Source of the DNA: Priapulus caudatus
Taxonomy: Eukaryota > Priapulida > Priapulimorpha > Priapulimorphida > Priapulidae
Direction: 5' to 3'
Length of the DNA stretch: 47,565 bases
Assembly (NCBI RefSeq): GCF_000485595.1
Contig: NW_014577410.1
Coordinates: 308,478-356,042, forward strand
Shown: positions 43,801 through 47,565 of the stretch, in pieces
Position numbering within the stretch: position 1 is the first letter of the stretch
Layout: every line of letters starts with the position of its first letter
Notes under the pieces: generated by a model
Database searches by the model: none
The model's input: the letters and a program-made list of their open reading frames with translations, nothing else
Told to the model about the DNA's origin: nothing
Position numbers and translations under genes: made by a program

Positions 43801-45264
43801 GAATCATTTTAATGAATGTACGAGTCTACACACAAAGGAGTGGTTTGTGGATTTACTTAAATGGCAGTGTTTATTTTGACTATCGATATTATAATACGAA
43901 CTGGGAAGTTATGGAAAAGTAATCAGGACTTTGGCATTGTCACTACTTTGGTGTACATTGCATGTAAAACTACTGCATAGATGTACAGTATGTAAAAGGA
44001 GTGGCACAGCATCTATATGGCTGCAAGGTAAATCAAACTAGGTTAATAGACCTGGGATCGGTGGACACTGTCCTTGCCAAATAATACACACACTTATATC
44101 TTTGTGAAACGATGTTACACAGATGCTATTTGATAAAACTAGGTCAAACAAAACGTTTTGAAAAATAAGAATTCTGAATGTTGCTAAAAGTTTCTTACCC
44201 GTTCTTTGGCCTGTGTGACAGTGTATAGCTTTGGTTTGCATGTTACTTATGGCTCATGTCTGTCATTTACATTCGTGTAGGATTTAAGTGCGAGTGGGCC
44301 ACCGTGAAAGATAAAACCTTGTACGTGGGTGGGCTGGGAAAGGAATGGACGACAGTTGCCGGCAAGATACTGAACACCAATCCACAATGGGTGAAAGCCA
44401 TTAGTCCATCAGGAGTTGTGCGGCATCTAGACTGGCATGAAAAATACAATGCCTTGAAGAAATCAGGGGGAATAAACAACACTGGTGAGTGTCTAATCAA
44501 CGTCTCATGATGCTAGAAAGCATGACATTGAAACGAATAAGCACTGCACAGTTGTATTTACACAAACTATGTTATTGTAACAGGTCGGTTAACTTGGATT
44601 TCTCATGAAATAAAACAACTCCTCACTGTATCAAGAAATCCTTGACAACCCTGATTGATTGACAGACTGTTACTTAAGATTCACATGATTGTATATGAGA
44701 TTGTCAGGCAGATAACTTGTGATTAGAGTGTATCTCGAGGCTTCTGTAATCTCACCCATGTCGTCAATCACGTGATCATGTGTCGCGTTGGGGACATAAT
44801 CTTGACTAGCACGTGTCGCAGGGCTCCCGTGTGACCTCTCCACTGTATCGTCAATCTCATGGTCGTATGTCGCGCGGAAGACCTACAACTAGCGTGCGTT
44901 ACTGTGCTCTTGTGGGTGTGTGTGTGTGATCGTTCGAGCGTCGCTGCTGCTTCAGGTTACATCATCCACGAGTCGGCGGTGTGGAGCGACGTGTGGCAGC
45001 GGTGGTTCTTCCTGCCGCGGCGCGCGAGCAATGAGCAGTACAACGACGTCGACGACGAGAACAGGGGCACCAACATGTTGTTCACGTGCGACGACAGCTT
45101 CAGGAACTGCGGTGAGATGCTGAGCATGACGCTGAAATGTTCACCACATAAGCTCTTTCAATGATGGTGAACTTAGTTTCCCTATATAAGAATAAGGGTA
45201 GAGAGAGAGAGAGAGAAAGAGAGTGAGAGACAGAGTGAGAGAGACACGCATGCACACACTCACA

Positions 45265-45308
<44 letters not shown>

Positions 45309-45703
45309 CACACCGGTAGAGAGACAGATGAGAGGAGATGGAAAGATGATAGTGAACTTTAGTGGTGTGTAAATACAAAATTCTGTAGTTCAAACTATTG
45401 AAAAACTGTATTGGAATCTTATAATAAATTCTTATGAATAGTGTTACATCTCAAGTCTCAAATCTTCATTTGTTTTTTTCAGAAATGAAAAAAATAGGCA
45501 AGATCATTCCAACACATGGCTTTTCGTCGTTTAAATTTATTCCCGGTACTGGGGATAAAATCATCGTTGCGATCAAGTCAGAGGAGAATGCAGATGCAGA
45601 AACGGCAGCTGCGTTCATCATGGCTTTTACTATCGATGGCAAGATACTGATGGATGAGACAAAGATTGGTGATTTTAAGTTTGAAGGTGTAGAGTTTATC
45701 TAA
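40861..45703 (+). CDS. CANT1: CANT1-like calcium-activated nucleotidase (apyrase family)
   Basis: Four exons join in frame to 447 residues: 40861-41623, 44281-44484, 44956-45111, 45483-45703. All introns are GT-AG. The N-terminus is cytosolic and acidic, with a membrane anchor at about 61-80 ([20 protein letters not shown]); the rest is lumenal. Diagnostic stretches include [70 protein letters not shown] and GVEFI at the end. These match the five-bladed propeller nucleotidase CANT1, which uses calcium to hydrolyse UDP and GDP to nucleoside monophosphates. In the Golgi this removes the by-product of glycosyl transfer. Human CANT1 is 401 residues; the extra length lies mainly before and just after the anchor. 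Intron 1 (2.7 kb) contains the R1 repeat. The first ATG after the divergent promoter is used as the start. Confidence 0.95.
41668..42820 (+). repeat. R1 interspersed repeat, copy 2 (uninterrupted)
   Basis: About 1.15 kb homologous to the two halves at 20949-21564 and 23512-24069. It starts AGCTCATCTGACATAGTCAG and ends near 'ctccgcggcacttgtt'. The ends GCTCATCTGAC and GTTAGATGAGCGC are weakly inverted. It sits in CANT1 intron 1 without the pogo-type ends that flank copy 1. Confidence 0.85.
42821..44280. other. CANT1: CANT1 intron 1, remainder
   Basis: AT-rich and no gene recognised. A 67-residue open frame at 43455-43658 is hydrophobic but has no family motif and no splice context, so it is not called. 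Confidence 0.5.
45198..45312. repeat. (GA)n and (CGCA)n microsatellites
   Basis: GAGAGA-type repeats at about 45198-45243, then CGCA tetranucleotides at 45264-45309, in the last CANT1 intron. Confidence 0.92.
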
Positions 45704-46273
45704 GTTTGAGGCAAGGCATGAGAAAGGGAGAAAGGAGAGAAGAATCCAAGAATTGATGCATAATATATTCAAGAAAATCTTGCCTCGATTGAAATGACCT
45801 TTTCAAAACAATGAAGATGGTCTTATGCTCCATTACCACATACCATTAATTTATGGCACATGAATTTGACACGTCACCACATTGGATGGTACTCGATCTG
45901 AGAAGCAGGGGCCACTTTTCACGTGACCTTACTTGTTGTTTCTAAGATAGGTTTTATACGAGGCCAATCGATATGAAAATAGAAAGAGCTATTTTTGTAA
46001 AAGTCGTATACAGAGTGAAAGATGATGGAAAGATGCATGGCTATACACACATTGCACCTATGAGAGTTATGCTGTTCCGTACCCGTTTTTGGGGTGAATC
46101 AATTGTGCTTGTGATATTCACATTTACCTAACCATGTTAAGTAGTATTGAATGTTGCTATTGGTATTAATTTATAATTTTAATTGTAAAATATCTTGTAT
46201 CGATATCGTTGATCAATGTATATGCCCTGTTTGCGTGCTTGTATGTAGATGTATCCTGTTTTGTTTTGATGAA

Positions 46274-46279
46274 AATAAA
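46274..46279 (+). terminator. CANT1: Polyadenylation signal candidate, CANT1
   Basis: AATAAA (in GAAAATAAATAAG) about 570 bases after the stop codon, preceded by a T-rich 3'UTR. Confidence 0.5.
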
Positions 46280-46299
46280 TAAGAAATCACGTTATATTG

Positions 46300-47005
46300 C
46301 GTGTTTCTCTGAACCACGACATGATCGTTTTTCATATAATTATACATGCAACTCCAGCCATGTTGAATGCCTTATGTAAAAGTGCTGCACGACATTTTAT
46401 TTATCTTCAGCTTAATATATATGTACACTGATACTGCAGTAGATACACACCACATACATTTACAATACAAATTACATTATCAGTTATTCAACACATAGAC
46501 TTAATGACAGCTATCTATAAATAAGTGACACGCCAGTGTGAGTAACAAAATGCTGCCATCGCTATGCTTGACTATGCCTCGTAATAGAAGCCAAGAGGGG
46601 TTTGTGTCATGAACAAGACACTGCTCTAAAATTGTATTAACCACAGATGCATTCAAGCAACATAATGACTGTGTTAACCTGCCAAGTATTTTGTCCCTTA
46701 ACATGTTTCTGTGCCAGGTGGCTGTTGTAGTGTGTGGGGTGTATAGTAACACAAGATGGGGACAGGCCAAACATGACCTCTCAATGACAGTGCCAAATAC
46801 TGAGTAATTTAAACACTGTTAGAAACTGCTGGGAGATTCATGCTTCTGTTCAGCGAAAAAAATACACGGGAGCGGCGAGCGATTTCGCTCCCGTCAGCTT
46901 TCAAAGCGCTCTGGTAACAACAATTACGAGAGCGAAAATTTTGGAAGATACGATACTGGAGCCCACCAAGTTTTTGCTCGGGCATTAACAATAAGTTTTT
47001 ATATC
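46300..47005. other. Downstream intergenic region
   Basis: No gene recognised. 46857-46985 has CGGGAGCGGCGAGCG..GCTCCCGTC, a short hairpin-like motif that may belong to another MITE. Confidence 0.4.
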
Positions 47006-47288
47006 GCAGGGGTTAATTATCGTGGGGAGTGAGGGCACGACCAGTGACACCAGACACGCGCGTAACCAAAGCTGTTAACTGAATTCGTCACTGATTTGTA
47101 GAAAGTGAACTATTTTTATTCAGTTATATATCTAGAAGCAATGTAAACTGTATATACTTAAAAAGATTCTAGGCACTTGTAACTTTGCGGATGTGCGGCA
47201 GCATTGATCTATGCATGGGGGTACCGTGGACTGGGGAGGAGAAAAACGAAAGTAAAACCTTACCCAGAAGCTCCCGGCATTCCTAGAG
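47006..47288 (-). repeat. R2 interspersed repeat, copy 2 (inverted)
   Basis: Reverse-complement copy of 36931-37220. It begins GCAGGGGTTAATTATCGTGG and ends CGGCATTCCTAGAG. It lies downstream of CANT1. Confidence 0.85.
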
Positions 47289-47565
47289 ATTCCAGTGCAA
47301 GTCTTTTTTAACATACTCAAAGTAACTAAAAACTCTTTCTGAAGTTCTGAACTTGCTCAGTCGATGTAAAAATAAAGTTGAAAGATGAAAAGAAATAAAG
47401 TAAAAAAAATAAACTTGAAAATAACCATACCATCATTACCATGATTATAATTCTTGATTTCCTGTCTTTGTCATGACTATGTGTACTGTGTGTCTGTGTG
47501 AATGAAATTGAATAAGAATGTGATTGGTTTCTTAGTCGAGTGAAATGAGATAAAATAATGTGATC

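Overview
This window is nuclear genomic DNA from an animal. It holds spliced genes with GT-AG introns (and one probable GC-AG intron), long AT-rich introns, microsatellites, many short non-autonomous DNA transposons, and a 10-N scaffold gap at 14575-14584. The protein families are metazoan. The intron-rich, MITE-rich layout suggests a marine invertebrate, but nothing here fixes the phylum.

Six protein genes could be rebuilt exon by exon from splice signals, reading phase and family resemblance; the five complete ones close in frame. From left to right they are: the last two coding exons of an SLC35E2-type transporter (+, 3544-4545); a TCF19-like FHA/PHD protein (-, 18197-11532, 504 codons); a TMEM222/DUF778 membrane protein (+, 18580-26436, 185 codons); a carbohydrate 6-O-sulfotransferase (+, 29923-31404, 374 codons); an RSL1D1-like ribosomal-L1-domain nucleolar protein (-, 40551-31805, 674 codons); and a CANT1-like calcium-activated nucleotidase (+, 40861-45703, 447 codons). 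TCF19/TMEM222 and RSL1D1/CANT1 are divergent pairs with start codons 382 and 309 bp apart, so shared promoters are likely. The sulfotransferase and RSL1D1 converge. The sulfotransferase, CANT1 and the SLC35E2-type transporter all fit Golgi glycan and nucleotide-sugar metabolism, but nothing here shows that they work together.

Much of the rest is transposon-derived. There are several palindromic fold-back families. Four insertions in two of these families have exact 9-bp target duplications. The families share a core with telomere-like TTAGGG repeats although their terminal repeats differ. Other elements are a pogo-type element of about 3.5 kb (TA duplication) with a nested repeat, a PIF/Harbinger-type element (TTA duplication) nested inside another inverted-repeat element, several hAT-like MITEs, and a 1-kb compound hairpin whose loop carries an open frame.

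The most unusual local structure is in the SLC35E2-type gene. One minisatellite (about 24-bp unit) appears to have grown out of an exon end plus its 5' splice site, giving about a dozen CAG|GT copies. A second one (about 36-bp unit) has grown out of the last codons plus the stop codon. The acceptor of the same exon lies in a 62-bp tandem duplication. Three unusual events at gene boundaries within 1.8 kb deserve a check against reads and RNA.
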